A stretch of 64,000 nt of DNA, from the NCBI GenBank assembly GCA_032622095.1, contig CP136062.1:150098875-150162874 (forward strand), given 5' to 3'. Both the position numbers and the translations under genes were made by a program. This DNA is from Siphonodentalium dalli. Taxonomy: Eukaryota; Mollusca; Scaphopoda; Gadilida; Siphonodentaliidae. The notes under the pieces are model-generated. The model searched no databases. It saw nothing but the letters and a program-made list of their open reading frames with translations, and was not told the DNA's origin. Every line of letters begins with the position of its first letter. Within the stretch, counting starts at the first letter, position 1. Positions 23,730 to 35,506 of the stretch are shown piece after piece.

Positions 23730-25260
23730 TAGCAATGTCCCTGCCACCAGCGGCCATGTTTTTTTGCCGAATGACCCCAAAATGACTCGTTCCCATCTAC
23801 ATGTCAATGTCAACATATATGACAAATTTCATGAAGATCAAACAAACAGATCGGTCTATAACCCATGCTAATGGATTTTGTGTAGAAATATTTATCATAC
23901 AAAGAGTAAAATCCAAAATGGCCATTGGTGGCCATATTGTTTTGCCGAATGACCCCAAAATAACTCGTTCCCATCAAGAGGTCACCCCGATGATCCATAT
24001 GAAGTTTGGTGATGATCAGATCAGGGATGTGGTATGTAGGGTGTGTTAAAGTATTTAGTGATGCAAAGAGTAAAATCCAATATGGCTGCCGGCGGCCATG
24101 TTTTTTGGCAGTTTGATCCTAAAATGACTCGTTCCCATCTACATGTAAATGTCAACATTCATGACAAATTTTATGATGATCAGACAAACAGTACTGCCTG
24201 TAGCCTGCGCCAATGGATTCAATTTTGAAATCCAAGATGGCCACCAGCGGCCATGTTTTTCGGCCGAATTACCCCAAAATGATTCGTGCCCAACTAGGGG
24301 CCACCCCAATGATGAATATGAAGTTTGGTGATGATCTGATCAGGGTTGTGGTCTGTTGGGTGTGTGAAAGTATTTAGTGATGCAAAGAGTAAAATCCAAG
24401 ATGGCTGACGGCGGCCATGTTTTTTGGCCAAATGACCCCAAAATGACTCGTTCCCATCTAGAGGTCACCCCGATGATCCATATGAAGTTTGGTGATGATC
24501 GGATCAGAGATGTGGTCTGCAGGATGTGTCAAAGGATTTAGTGATGCAAAGAGTAAAATCCAAGATGGCCACCAGCAGCCATGTTTTTTGGCCAAATGAT
24601 CCTAAAATGACTCGTTCCCATCTACATGTAAATGTCAATATTCATGACAAATTTTATGATGATCAGACAAACAGTACGGCCTGTAGCCCGCGCCAATGGA
24701 TTAAAATTTGAAATCAAAGATGGCCACCAGCAGCCATGTTTTTTCGCCGAATGACCCTAAAATGACTCGTTCCCATCTACATATCAATGTCAACATTCAT
24801 GACAAATTTCATAAAGATCCGACCAAAGATACGACCTATAGCCCGTGCGAAAGTATTTAGTGATGCAAAGAGTAAAATCCAAGATGGCTGACGGCGGCCA
24901 TGTTTTTTGGCCCAATGACCCCAAAATGACTCGTTCCCATCTAGAGGTCACCCCGATGATCCATATGAAGTTTGGTGATAATCGGATCAGAGATGTGGTC
25001 TGTAGGATGTGTCAAAGGATTTAGTGATGCAAAGAGTAAAATCCAAGATGGCCACCAGCGGCCATGTTTTTTGGCCGAATGACCCCAAAATGACTCGTTC
25101 CCATCTACATGTCAATGTCAACATTCATGACAAATTTCATAAAGATCAGACCAAAGATACGACATGTAGCAGCGCCAAAGGAAATTGTTGACGGCAACAC
25201 GGACAACGGACGCCAAACCATGGCAATAGCTTAAACTTAAAAGTAAGTTGAGCTAAAAAT
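23730..25260. repeat. Tandem array of about 160-bp units ('gtaaaatccaagatggcc')
   Basis: The phrase gtaaaatccaa(g/a)atggc recurs at about 160-bp intervals (near 23,907, 24,068, 24,389, 24,553, 24,872 and 25,035, with shorter forms between). Two unit types tend to alternate. One carries 'catgtcaatgtcaacattca', the other 'aggtcaccccgatgatccat'. The array ends with 'ccatggcaatagcttaaact' and aagttgagcta. The same repeat and tail occur at 43.7 and 62.6 kb. Short open frames recur because the units are similar, not because a protein is encoded. Confidence 0.85.
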
Positions 25261-25786
25261 GGCGTGAAATGTTTTAAATAACCATGCGGATGGAATGACA
25301 ATCATGTCAGCTAAATGAAAAGCGCAAGAACTCTAAAAAATAACAAAACCTGTTAGACGTGGATACCCTTCATCCCGTTGTAGTTCGCGACTATCATTCA
25401 CATTTCAAATTAAGATAACAGGGATACAGGGATGGACGTATTTTGCACTCTTAAGGAATAGAATAATGTACAACATCATTGAACAATCTTTTGTAACCTC
25501 CATATAAAATTTCATTAACACCCAAGGCAGATATATCAGCATTGGCTGACAGAAAAATGGATGGATAGTCAATCCAGCATACATCCCATTAATTAGGAGA
25601 ATAATTAACAGTATTCACAGGGAATACATAAGAAATGACCAAAAAAATTTCATAGAAAATTCTTCATTAATTCAAAATCTGGTTTTCAAAGATGACAATA
25701 TGTTACAATGTGATATAAAGATGAGGGTTAAGATAAATTAATATATCAAACACATGTAAAATGCACATAAATAGATCTTTAAACAA

Positions 25787-26747
25787 TTAACCCTTCCATG
25801 ACTGGAGCATCCTGAAATTTTGCAAAAAACCCTGTGCCAATGCATTCTCTTATAAATTTGAGTTTCCCATATGGCGTAACAATATTTATCTTGACCTTGT
25901 AAGCCAGTGCATTCATTCTCTTATAAACACCTCAAAAAAAGAAAGTCCCCTCCTAATATATTTGGTAATATTTTATGAGATATTGGATCGATTTTGACGA
26001 AACTTTACGCAAATATTTTGTGGTATCTGAGACACAGCCTGTGCGAGGCACCGTCCTGTGTGTTATGTTATGGCCGGCTGAGCACGATTTGAATGGAAGA
26101 GGGGTGCTTTTCAAAAGTTGCAAAAAGTGGGCAGTCACTCCATTGTTCACACAAGTTGTTAATAGCTGTAAATGTTGTCCAAAAGTGACACTGAGTCCAC
26201 GATAACATGCGTGTCATCTTCGGGACACAATATGTCCGCTGTATGCCCATGCCATTGAGTCTAACCACTTTCCTTTGGAATGACACCTTTCAGAAGTTTC
26301 ATGCAGTGAGCAACACAGTGTTTAATATTGAAATCAGTCTCTTTGAAGCCATTTTTCAGTAAACCATGTTTCCCGCCATGTAGGCCATTGATGTACCAAC
26401 AGATAAGGATGTTCCAAGTCTGTGCGAGAAGTGGGGGACAAAGGCACAGCGAAATGACTATGATCACTCTGTGTTTTTGCAACTTTTGAAAAGTGCCCCT
26501 CTTCCATTCAATTCGTGCTCACTCAGCCATAGCTCACATCACAGCACAGTGCTTAGCACAATTGATGTCTCTGGTACCACATCATTTGTGAAAAGTTTCA
26601 TCAAAATCCATCCAATATCTCGTAAAATATTACGGAATATATTAGGGGGGGTTTATATGCGAGGCTCTCTATGGGAGACTCAAGAGAATGCACTGGCACA
26701 GGATATTTAATGCTGCACCAGTGCAGATCCCGTCATGAAAGGGTTAA
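25787..26747. mobile_element. piggyBac-like MITE (TTAACCCTTCCATGAC family), copy 1, carrying a nested insertion
   Basis: Ends 'ttaacccttccatgactgga' and 'cgtcatgaaagggttaa', with TTAA at both edges. The usual inner hairpin (ccaatgcattctcttata...) is interrupted at about 25,925 and resumes at about 26,654, so the 961-bp copy is a 230-bp MITE plus a nested element. Copies without the insert lie at 29.4 and 60.2 kb. Confidence 0.8.
25925..26653. mobile_element. Nested long-TIR element, about 730 bp
   Basis: Inverted arms of about 200 bp: left 'cctaatatatttggtaatat', right 'atattacggaatatattagg', with matching blocks such as 'ttttcaaaagttgcaaaaa' and its complement. 'tata' at both junctions is a possible target duplication. 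The centre, read on the minus strand (about 26,261-26,482), has a 73-codon frame with IKHCVAHCMKLLKG. This could be a transposase remnant, but I do not recognise the family. Confidence 0.7.
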
Positions 26748-26939
26748 ACTTACTCTCAACATATAACTCATACAATTCAAATTTCATACATGCTAGAACA
26801 TAAACACCTAAACAAAATTAAGTTCCCAGTCATGATTTGCTTCATATTTCTATATATCAATGTCTTTTGGTAGAGATTATTCACACCAGATTTTGTTGAC
26901 AGCTTTGGAAGTATGTATGTACCAGGGAACTCAGTTGTT

Positions 26940-27392
26940 ATCACCCCTGGTCAAGTGGTACTGCTAATTTGGTATGATGGTGATCCTGCTGAATTGCTAT
27001 GATGCAGGTAGGGCAAACCGATGCCACTACGAAAAAGTACCGTTATTTTTCTATAGTTGTCATTTTCGCGGTGTTTGGCTAATCCGAGCAATTTGAGAAT
27101 AAAACTGTGTATGAAACATTCAAGAACATATATATTTTTGAAAACTATAATAATGCCTAATAATGCTGATGTTTCTAAAAACGACGTAAATAACCATCTT
27201 GATTTATATAGTCGATTTTCAACATATTACAACCAGTATTAAAATTATTTTGCAACAAATAGCTTTTAAATTTGATATGCATAATGGCTTTTCCTGTATA
27301 TATTCAGATTATCGAAACAACGCAAAAAAAGACAAATTCAAAAATACACATTAGCAGGACCACTTAACCAGGGGTGGTTAGAGGTGTTATAT
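26940..27392. mobile_element. MITE-like element with 'cacccctggt(t/c)aagtgg' ends
   Basis: Left end 'cacccctggtcaagtggtac' then tgctaattt, right end 'attagcaggaccacttaacc' then aggggtgg. About 450 bp. A single related end lies near 57,149 ('gcccctggttaagtggtcct'). The interior is AT-rich and non-coding. Confidence 0.6.
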
Positions 27393-28443
27393 ACCAATGC
27401 CAGCAACAAGATTCATAAAATTATCAGAAATATGTTGATTGAATCCCAATTTATTAAAGTGATGTGAAACACTCCGGTAGGGTGATCCAATAGAAATGGA
27501 GAATAATCTTGCTCAAAGTTGTTCTTTTTACAAATATTAATCCAAATTGCCAACGCACACCTGTCATTCTGATATATTAATTAAATGCACCGACTCTGGA
27601 CGGCGAAATCATTTGTGTTTGTTTGTCGCCGATTGTTGCGTCCCGAATCCAGATGTAAATATTTACAACTGAGCGTAGTTTTGACAATGTTAGTAGAATG
27701 CTACATTCTCCAGGTTGGCATAACGCCTGAATACTAACTTATCAGTTTCACGAACTCGAACAAGTCCATAATACGTCTTTAAACCTTGATTTGATAATTA
27801 TAGGTGATTATTTAGTTAACATTAAGGCACCAACAATTAATTAGTTAACACTAAGGCACCAGTTCAACAATTAATTAGTTAACACTAAGGCACCAGTTCA
27901 ACAATGAAATTGTCAACAACTCATGAGTCTTGACTGCTTCTTTTCTGCTTCTTTTCTAATTTGAGGAAAACTTTTATATTGCTGAATATTATAAATTGAC
28001 TGGCTGGGTTTTCTCACATTTTAAGTTAATTTTAAAAGCTACTACACAATTTCACTCAGATTGGTGGAATTGATAATGAACTAAGCTTGGAGTTCTGTTT
28101 TGAAATGGAAATTAATGAATCGTTAATAACACTTCTCAATTTAATCAAGGAAATCTTGCATTTCAGTGGCAACCCAATAAATCTTAGTATTGATTATCTG
28201 GTATTAAATGCAGTGTTTCTAATGAGGGAGAATTTGGTTTTCTGAGCACCTTGGGCATTAACCATATGATAACTAGATACTCGCTGCTGGGCAGACTCTT
28301 TAAAAAGTCAATAATAGTCTTATTTGATTTTTGCCTCTAGAATTCCTATTCAGATCCCATTTCTTTATTACCGGTAATGGCATTCCCACGAAACCATTGG
28401 TCATGTCACCTACTATGCACAATTTCATTGATTAGTGACACGG
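27393..28443. other. Stretch with no supported gene; three tandem copies of a 38-bp unit
   Basis: Near 27,812-27,905 the unit 'attaattagttaacactaag' plus gcaccagttcaaca repeats three times, the first diverged. Elsewhere AT-rich sequence without a recognised feature. Confidence 0.5.
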
Positions 28444-28656
28444 TACAGTAATGCCCTAATTAATCGACCCATTAACCACAGCAGCATTATGGGTAATTTT
28501 CAGGATTTAGTCGGAAATATGGCTTGTTGCCATTCATCGGAAAAGCTCTCAGTGAGAGCTTTCCGATGAATGGCAACAAGCCATATTTCCTACTAAATCC
28601 TGAAAAATTACCCATAATTCTGCTGTGGTTAAGGAGTCGATTATTTAGGGCATCAC
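28444..28656. mobile_element. TA-type palindromic MITE (TACAGTAATGCCCTAA family), copy 1
   Basis: Nearly perfect foldback: 'tacagtaatgccctaattaa' on the left and its complement on the right, with the pairing arms meeting at 'gctctcagtgagagc'. TA at both ends suggests Tc1/mariner-type target preference. Non-coding, one of seven copies in the window. Confidence 0.8.
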
Positions 28657-29408
28657 AATCTAAGAGGCATTATCTTCAAGGTTTTTATCAGACAATGATA
28701 TTTATTACTGATTGCGTGAAATAATTAAAAAAAAAATAGAATTATCAAGATATTTCATCGCTATCAAAACTATTACTGTTGTTGTGTTGGTTTATAAGGG
28801 TAGATAAATTATCAGCTTCATGTTTTATTGATTTTTTATTAGACAAGGCTTGATGGGGGTGGATTTTTGAGAATTCTGCTGACATTGTTCTGAGTAATAT
28901 CAACTTGGGATTTATGACGCCATCGTCATGTGTCCAAAAATAAATTAAATGCAACGGATAGAAATGGAGTTGAGCGGTGTTGGTGGTATGTTGTATTATT
29001 TGAATGAGGAACCCTTCGCCGATCCATCCATAAATACATCAGTGCCATTGCTCGGATAAATGTGCTAATTTGTTAATTTTCCAAGATATGGTAAATCGGG
29101 GGGAAACAATCATTTTTATCAACAAGTATCGCTAATGGCAATTGAAATTTCTTTATCACATCTGCCCAATGTTAAGGCCCAAAGTACCAAACAGAATGAT
29201 GAGTCAAAACAACTGCTTTATGAAAGATCATCCATGAATATAATCAATCGAGCATGAGGTTAGGCACTAATTTAGCATGGAACTGCTCAGCTTCAAACAG
29301 TCTTTATGAATCTGGTTGCAGGATTATAATTCATCTGATTTATGATCAGCTGGTGGTTTCATGATTCTAGAAAGTAAAGCCACACATAACAGGAATTTCA
29401 TTCCGCTA
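28657..29408. other. Stretch with no recognised gene
   Basis: AT-rich sequence with no motif-bearing frame on either strand and no clear repeat boundary. Confidence 0.4.
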
Positions 29409-29675
29409 TTAACCCTTCCATTACTGGAGTTTCCTGAAATTTTGCAAAAACCCTGTGCCAATGCATTCTCTTATATACATGTATGCCGGTCTACCATAGG
29501 GAGTCTCGTATATATAAGAGAATGCAATGACCTAACAATTTACCTTGACTATGTAAGCCAATGCATTCTCTTATATATGTGAGGCTCCCTATGGGAGACT
29601 CATATATATAAGAGAATTCACTGACACAGGATCTTTAATGCGGCAACAGAGGAGCTCCCGTCATGAAAGCGTTAA
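29409..29675. mobile_element. piggyBac-like MITE (TTAACCCTTCCATGAC family), copy 2
   Basis: TTAA edges, 'cccttccattactggag' at the left and 'cccgtcatgaaagcg' at the right. Two inner hairpins built on 'ccaatgcattctcttatata'. 267 bp. Confidence 0.8.
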
Positions 29676-29689
29676 CAAACATTCCAATG

Positions 29690-29810
29690 AATTTTTTTTT
29701 TACAACTCAAAGATATTTAACAGGAATTACATTCAGCAATTAAACAACAAACATTCCAATGAGTTTTTTTTTTACAACTCAAATACATCTTACAACCATG
29801 AAGGAATCTA
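29690..29810. repeat. Direct duplication of about 70 bp
   Basis: 'acaaacattccaatga' plus a T-run and tacaactcaaa occurs twice, near 29,675 and 29,747. Confidence 0.7.
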
Positions 29811-30372
29811 AATCATAGCACTCAAACAAAACTGCTGAAATGAATGTAATGTACAATGTAATAACAATGCTTACACCAGCAGATATATTGTAGCATATCA
29901 GCAAAAGCTAGGAATTCCATAGAAATAACCTTTTACGCCAATCGTTCATTACCATACTTACAATGTGTCTGTTTCCCCAAGGGAATGCTTTGAAGAAGAT
30001 ATTACTTGGCAATGGTGTTTTCATCGATCTTTGATAGCAATTTCGAGTATTAGACAGATAGAGATGCAGGGAATTCAATTAGACTATGGTCAAGAGTATC
30101 TCCGCAAGAGATCTATAATTACGACAAAGAAAATATAATCAGCTTAAAATGACCTTTTAAAACATGCATATTGTTCCAATAATCTTAATATATTATATAT
30201 AATATACTGGTGAATACCACTGGAATGGAGAACACTAGAACATAGATATATGCTAGTTATTTGGTTGGGGAAGAAAAATTGTGCTATATTATCAAAGCAT
30301 CACAATTTGTTTTGAAGGCATCTGCACTCTACTAAGCATGTTGATGCCAATCACACACTCGACTAATCAGCA
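29811..30372. other. Stretch with no recognised gene
   Basis: AT-rich sequence with no supported feature on either strand. Confidence 0.4.
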
Positions 30373-30491
30373 TACAGTAATGCCCTAAATAATTGACTCC
30401 GTAACCACAGCAGAATTATGGGTAATTTTTCAGGATTTAGTCGGAAATATGGCTTGTTGCCATTCATCGGAAAGCTCTCAGTGAGAGCTTT
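30373..30491. mobile_element. TA-type palindromic MITE, copy 2 (left half only)
   Basis: It starts 'tacagtaatgccctaaataa' and runs to the centre of the palindrome ('gctctcagtgagagctttc'), where the right arm is replaced by the element at 30,492-30,635. Confidence 0.8.
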
Positions 30492-30635
30492 CACCATCTG
30501 GGAACTTAAATCTGAGTCTGAGGCCATGCAGAATAAGGTCCCCAGAGGATGAATGAGCCCACTGTATGGTGTAGTCACTAAGTAACCGTCTGGAGACCTC
30601 ATTCTGCAAATGTCCGGCACCATATTTTCAGGCTT
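30492..30635. mobile_element. Double-hairpin MITE (GAATGAGGTCCCC family), right half
   Basis: It begins inside the family's internal region (ctgggaacttaaatctgagtctga), carries the second hairpin ('agaataaggtccccagagga' / 'tctggagacctcattctgca') and the right end ttttcaggcttg. It is joined directly to half a TA-type MITE. Confidence 0.75.
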
Positions 30636-31190
30636 GACAATGTGTTGGTAACTTCTTTTTGGAAGTGAGATGAGCAAAAAGAATGGGAATGCTTTTGATC
30701 GAAGTAATGAATTTTATACAAATGGAAAATACTGAATGAACACAAACCTTACAATACACTAGCAAACATCATTCTAAAGTCTATTTAAAAGAATTTTAGA
30801 AACTGAACATGTTATAATTAATGTGGAAATTGTTTGTGTAAAGCAATGGCAGTGCATCATCACTATTTTATTAATGTGCAAAGTGCATATAGCCAGCCAT
30901 CAACATCAACTTGTATGAGATCTCTCCCATATTATATATGAAGCCCTATTAACTCTTCCACCAACGAATCTACTTACTAGTAAGTAAATTGGTCAAGACA
31001 CTGGGTTTACAGCAGTACATATGGAAATTCTGCATTTCAGATGTAGGGCATTTATACTAGTATTTATATATATATGGTAGGTATGGAAACCAACATATTG
31101 TCATGACCAATGATTACCCATCAATTTGCATCACCTGCCGATGGATGACATCACATAATTGTGGTTTTTAGCAAACCCCAAAACTAGTAT
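30636..31190. other. Stretch with no recognised gene
   Basis: AT-rich sequence. A small inverted repeat 'ttactagtaagtaa' lies near 30,971. Nothing else could be supported. Confidence 0.4.
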
Positions 31191-31482
31191 TTAATATATA
31201 ATAGCTGCTCAATATCAAAGCTTTCGGCCACAGGCCTTCCTCAGTGATGATCCAAAATACACTTTCGGCTACAAGATTACTTATCTAAATGACAATCGGT
31301 TAAACATTATGCGTCAAAATTGTCTGTCATAACGTTAGAGTATCACATTGACGCATAATGTTCAACCGATTGTCATTTAGACATGTAATCTTGTAACATG
31401 AAGCTGAAAGTGTATTTTCGATCATCACTGAGGAAGGCCTGTGGCCGAAAGCTTTGATATTGAGCAACTATTATATATTAAA
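31190..31482. mobile_element. Foldback MITE with 'atcaaagctttcggccacag' arms
   Basis: Left arm 'aatatcaaagctttcggcca' then caggccttcctcagtgatg; right arm 'catcactgaggaaggcctgt' then ggccgaaagctttgatatt. The paired inner part includes 'tgacaatcggttaaacatta'. Arms about 130 bp, loop about 35 bp. Confidence 0.8.
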
Positions 31483-32305
31483 TGCTGATTTAACTACAAG
31501 GCCCCTTTAATTATTGGGTCAACCATCACATTCCAATCCCAAAACTAGTAATTGTGACATCATACAGGTGCTATTTATATTTAGACCGGGAACATCTCTT
31601 TATGGCCGTACATGTTAGGCCTGCGACTCTTGAGTATGCACCAATCAATTAGTAATGATACAGAATATCATCCAAAGAATATTCAAGACACTAACCAATA
31701 AGTTCATTTGTATATCCCTGTAAATATTGTATTATTCCCTATCATTCCGGAAAATTAAGCTCTGCCGCTAAAGTGGGCTTCGGTGTTGAGAGAGTTAATA
31801 AGCAAATAACTTTTGCCATCATGCATGGGCTAAAACTGCTATCGTCTTATCTTCCACAACACGGCTTCAGTAGCTGTCTTGTCAACTGTTCAAACAAGGG
31901 AAACTGGAGACTGTTTTTGATGTGGTTACATTTTATAACCAGGTAATCATGAGAAAATATCTGACACACTATATTCCACAACTGTCATCTTGAAGATTGT
32001 GAATTCATCACCAGCTCCACCACTGAATATATAGTCATTTATCCCACGAGTGGAATAAAAGATGGAACTACCTCGGGTTGTCACTAAGAGCAAAGGCGTA
32101 GATTATGTTATGTCATACTTACATTGGCCATTATAGCATAACATTTTGATTCAAATTTCAATCATAATATATACCAATGAAACTGGCATACCATTTAACA
32201 GGGCGTGTAATAAATAAAGAACACAACATATATACTCTCACCAAACATGTTGTAAATGGGATATATTTCGCTCCCATTTAAATATATATGCATGCCATTC
32301 TCAGC
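31483..32305. other. Stretch with no recognised gene
   Basis: AT-rich sequence without a recognised feature on either strand. Confidence 0.4.
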
Positions 32306-32470
32306 TACAGTAATGTCTTAAATAATCGACTCCTTAAACACAGCAGAATTATGGGTAACTTTTAAGAGCTTTCCGATGAATGGCACCAAGCCATATTTCC
32401 GACTAAATCCTGAAAAGTTACCCATAATTCTGCTGTGGTTAAGGAGTCGACTATTTAGGGCATTACTGTA
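32306..32470. mobile_element. TA-type palindromic MITE, copy 3 (left arm shortened)
   Basis: Ends tacagtaatgtctta and 'gggcattactgta'. The left arm jumps from 'ttatgggtaactttt' to aagagctttccgatg, so about 50 bp are missing. Confidence 0.8.
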
Positions 32471-32884
32471 CTTTATTAAAATTTAAATATTCTGATATTT
32501 GTTGCATTCAGACAAGTCAATAAAAAATCATGGACTCTCAATTACTGACCGCACTTGACTTATTAGATGAATTACATACACAGATTTGTTGATTTATTTT
32601 TAATGCCAGGCCTGATAGTCTAATGATAATCAGAATTCAGCTAACTTTTATAGCTTCATATCGCTATTAAATATTGGTAGAGAAATCTAATATATAACTG
32701 CAGTTTGTGCATCAATATGGACTGAATTTACGACATTAGAATCATAATTACACTATTGCACTAAAAGATTAAAAAGACTTTCTTCAGAGCCTTGTGATCA
32801 TAAATTGTGCATGTTGCTTGACCACTCAATGTGATCTCTCTTACTCTACTGGTTTAGAAAAAAACAAGTCAGGTCTATTTTATT

Positions 32885-33000
32885 TAGGCCTTACATACCT
32901 TTAATTGTGGGACCGATTACCTTGCTACCTTCTTTATTTTCATACCTTTATTTGTGGGACCGATTACCTTGCTACCTTCTTTATTTTCATACCTTTCGTA
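32885..33000. repeat. Two tandem copies of a 56-bp unit
   Basis: 'gtgggaccgattaccttgct' followed by accttctttattttcataccttt occurs twice in a row. Confidence 0.8.
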
Positions 33001-33204
33001 AGAAATATATATACTTAAAGACACACAAGGCCTTCACAGTGGGTTCATGTGAAATAAACTGAATTTTATTTCAATCTGTAAAACACTTATCAAGTACATT
33101 GAAAATAGATTGACTTTCTTATTTCATTATTAATAACTCTCAAATAATGGGCTTTTGCATATCAAAAGCATTGTAATGAAAACATTACTTATCCAATGGC
33201 ATTA

Positions 33205-33735
33205 CCAATACAAGCGGATAGCTCAGTTGGTTTGTGGACCGACCTCTGAGCTAAACCTTTGACACGGTCGAGGGTTCAAATCCGACAAAATATCGGTCGG
33301 ACTTTGTGTCGTCATCTGCATTCCCAGTACCATGGGCATCACAAATCAATCATCGATGCCACGATCAGTGATCTGAGAAAGATTCCAGAAGCCAAAGAGT
33401 CTCAGACAAAATTTGAAAAAAATGCGTACTGGACTAACTTCGTACCTCTGCTCCTCTCGTAATGTCATGACCAGGGATGACACTACACTTGGCACACCGT
33501 CGGATCGGGAGCCGACGCTAATGGCTGTCCCGTGTGCAACAATGTGCGCACGTTAAAGATCCCTACCGTGGCGAAGAAGTCACGGGTTCGGCAAAAAAAA
33601 AAAACTTCCTGGAAAAATTATGGATCTACTCGATCCCGTCCTGTAAAAGCCAGCCTTTGTCACTAGGACGTAACAACTCCAGATACAGAAGTCCAATAAG
33701 ATACCGAAGTTTAATCAAAACTTGAAAAAGGTCGA
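33205..33735 (+). mobile_element. tRNA-derived SINE
   Basis: The head is tRNA-like: an A-box-like tagctcagttgg at 33,219-33,230 and a B-box-like ggttcaaatcc at 33,272-33,282, the internal Pol III promoter elements. The 53-bp gap between them is longer than in a tRNA and the arms do not fold into a full cloverleaf, so this is not a working tRNA gene. The body contains 'cgcacgttaaagatccctac', a phrase I associate with conserved domains of invertebrate SINEs. The tail runs to about 33,730. Open frames within it are incidental. Confidence 0.75.
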
Positions 33736-33977
33736 AGCATCAGGAAATATTTTGAAAATCGTATTTAGACTGAAATATTTTAACTTTCTACACTATTATG
33801 GATGTTTGATGACAAAATGCTGTAACAGTTATGTTTACATAACAATGGTTTCAATACACAAAATTTCATTGTTGGAGAATTATCAATAATTAATATAAGA
33901 ACAAAGTTGATATATTTCTCCATATTCTTCTTGGTGGTGATGTTTTTACAGACCTTTCTATCTTTTGCACATTTACC

Positions 33978-34194
33978 CACAGTAATGCTCTAAATAATCG
34001 ACTCCTTGACCACAGCAGAATTATGGGTAACTTTTCAGGATTTAGTCGGAAATATGGCTTGTTGCCATTCATCGGAAAGCTCTCACTGAGAGCTTTCCGA
34101 TGAATGGCAACAAGCCATATTTCCGACTAAATCCTGAAGAGTTACCCATAATTCTGCTGTGGTTAAGGATTCGATTATTTAGAGCATTACTGTA
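33978..34194. mobile_element. TA-type palindromic MITE, copy 4 (full length)
   Basis: Nearly perfect 217-bp palindrome: 'agtaatgctctaaataatcg' ... 'gattatttagagcattactg', centred on 'gctctcactgagagc'. Confidence 0.85.
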
Positions 34195-34452
34195 CCCAAT
34201 GCGAGTGAGTCCCTTTAAATATTTATGAGAATTCAATTGAAAACACCTAATGTGAGAATTTATCAAATTTTTCTGGGTTTAGCTTTTTTCTTCTGACTAG
34301 TAAGGAGTTCTTGTAAATCTGGAGATACTGTTACTTCAGCTGGAGGCGATTTCTTTGATGAATTTATTATGTGAATGATGTTGGTATACTGATTCTGTAT
34401 GAATGCTATTGCAAGTGGTAACAGCTGAAAAGTAAACAAGAATTGCATTATA

Positions 34453-34912
34453 GATTCAAGTCTGAGTTTAGTGTGCCTGTCATTTGCAGAATGAGGTCCC
34501 CAGAGGGTGAATTTAGTGACAGTATCCCACATAGCGGGGTAGCATCACAAAATTCACCCTCGGGGGACCTCATTATGCTTAGGCCTCATCTTCTCTGGAA
34601 AGTTTCTTTATTATCAAATTTCTATAGAAACTTCTTCATATAGATTCCATCTTATTTTTAGTTTAGTTTCTCTATATCCCCAAATTGGCAGACGATGCAT
34701 TGCATAATCGAGGTTCCCAATGGGTGTACATCACAATATTCAGCATTTGAGATCTTCCATCTGAGTCTATGATGTCTCCCATAGCAGATGAGACCATGCA
34801 GAATGAGGTCCCCAGAGGAAGAATTTAGTGTAAGCCAGCCCACTGTCAGAAATAATATCACAAAATTCACCCTCTGGGGACCTCATTCTGCAAATGACAG
34901 GGACAGGCTTGT
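34453..34912. mobile_element. Double-hairpin MITE (GAATGAGGTCCCC family), copy 2 (full length)
   Basis: Left end 'caagtctgagtttagtgtgc'; first hairpin at about 34,487-34,580; internal unit with 'ttctctatatccccaaattg'; second hairpin at about 34,798-34,890; right end 'tgcaaatgacagggacaggc' then ttg. Confidence 0.85.
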
Positions 34913-35374
34913 AGAGATTTGGCCAGTAACGATTCATAGAAAATTTGTTGCATCAAGATTCATTCTTCACGATCCATTTCGTCACACATTCGATACACTA
35001 TATCATCCATCTCTCATTTGGTTCATGAAATTTAATTATCAGACCTTTATGTTTCTGCTGTCTCTTGATGAACTGTGCATTGTCTTTTGTTTGTAATGCA
35101 TTTGCTCTTGCAAAAAATTTCGACAGTTACTATATAATGAAGAGCTATATTGCCGTCAGAAAAATATCAACTAAGTAGATGATATTTGATAAGAGCATTT
35201 TCTGAATCACCATCTGTCCCAATCTGGAGATTGTTGCTATCATGCCAAGATTAGCTCCAAGGATGGGGCAAGGAAATGCAGTGGTGATCAATAATCAATT
35301 AGTTAACTTTCGATGGTGTCAGCCTGATGATGTGATAAGAAACTTCAGGGTTTTTTTTATTATCTCTCTGCAGA

Positions 35375-35506
35375 TACAGTAATGCTCTAAATAATCGACT
35401 CCTTAACCACAGCAGAATTATGGGTAACTTTTCAGGATTTAGTCGGAAATATGGCTTGTTGCCATTCATCGGAAAGCTCTCACCGATTATTTAGAGCATT
35501 ACTGTA
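35375..35506. mobile_element. TA-type palindromic MITE, copy 5 (right arm mostly deleted)
   Basis: The left arm is intact from 'tacagtaatgctctaaataa' to 'tcggaaagctctcac', then jumps to 'cgattatttagagcattact'. About 80 bp of the right arm are missing. Confidence 0.8.

Noticed and set aside
24526-25191. Repeated MSKDLVMQRVKSKMA-type frames as a small protein family
   Set aside because: They recur because the 160-bp tandem units are similar; stops differ from unit to unit and no unit has gene structure.
28444-28656. Pre-miRNA or other structural ncRNA hairpin
   Set aside because: The hairpin is one of seven copies of a MITE with TA ends; length and near-perfect pairing fit a transposon, not a conserved miRNA.
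33205-33290. Functional tRNA gene
   Set aside because: A- and B-box-like motifs are present, but spacing is too long and acceptor, D and anticodon arms do not pair. It is the head of a SINE.
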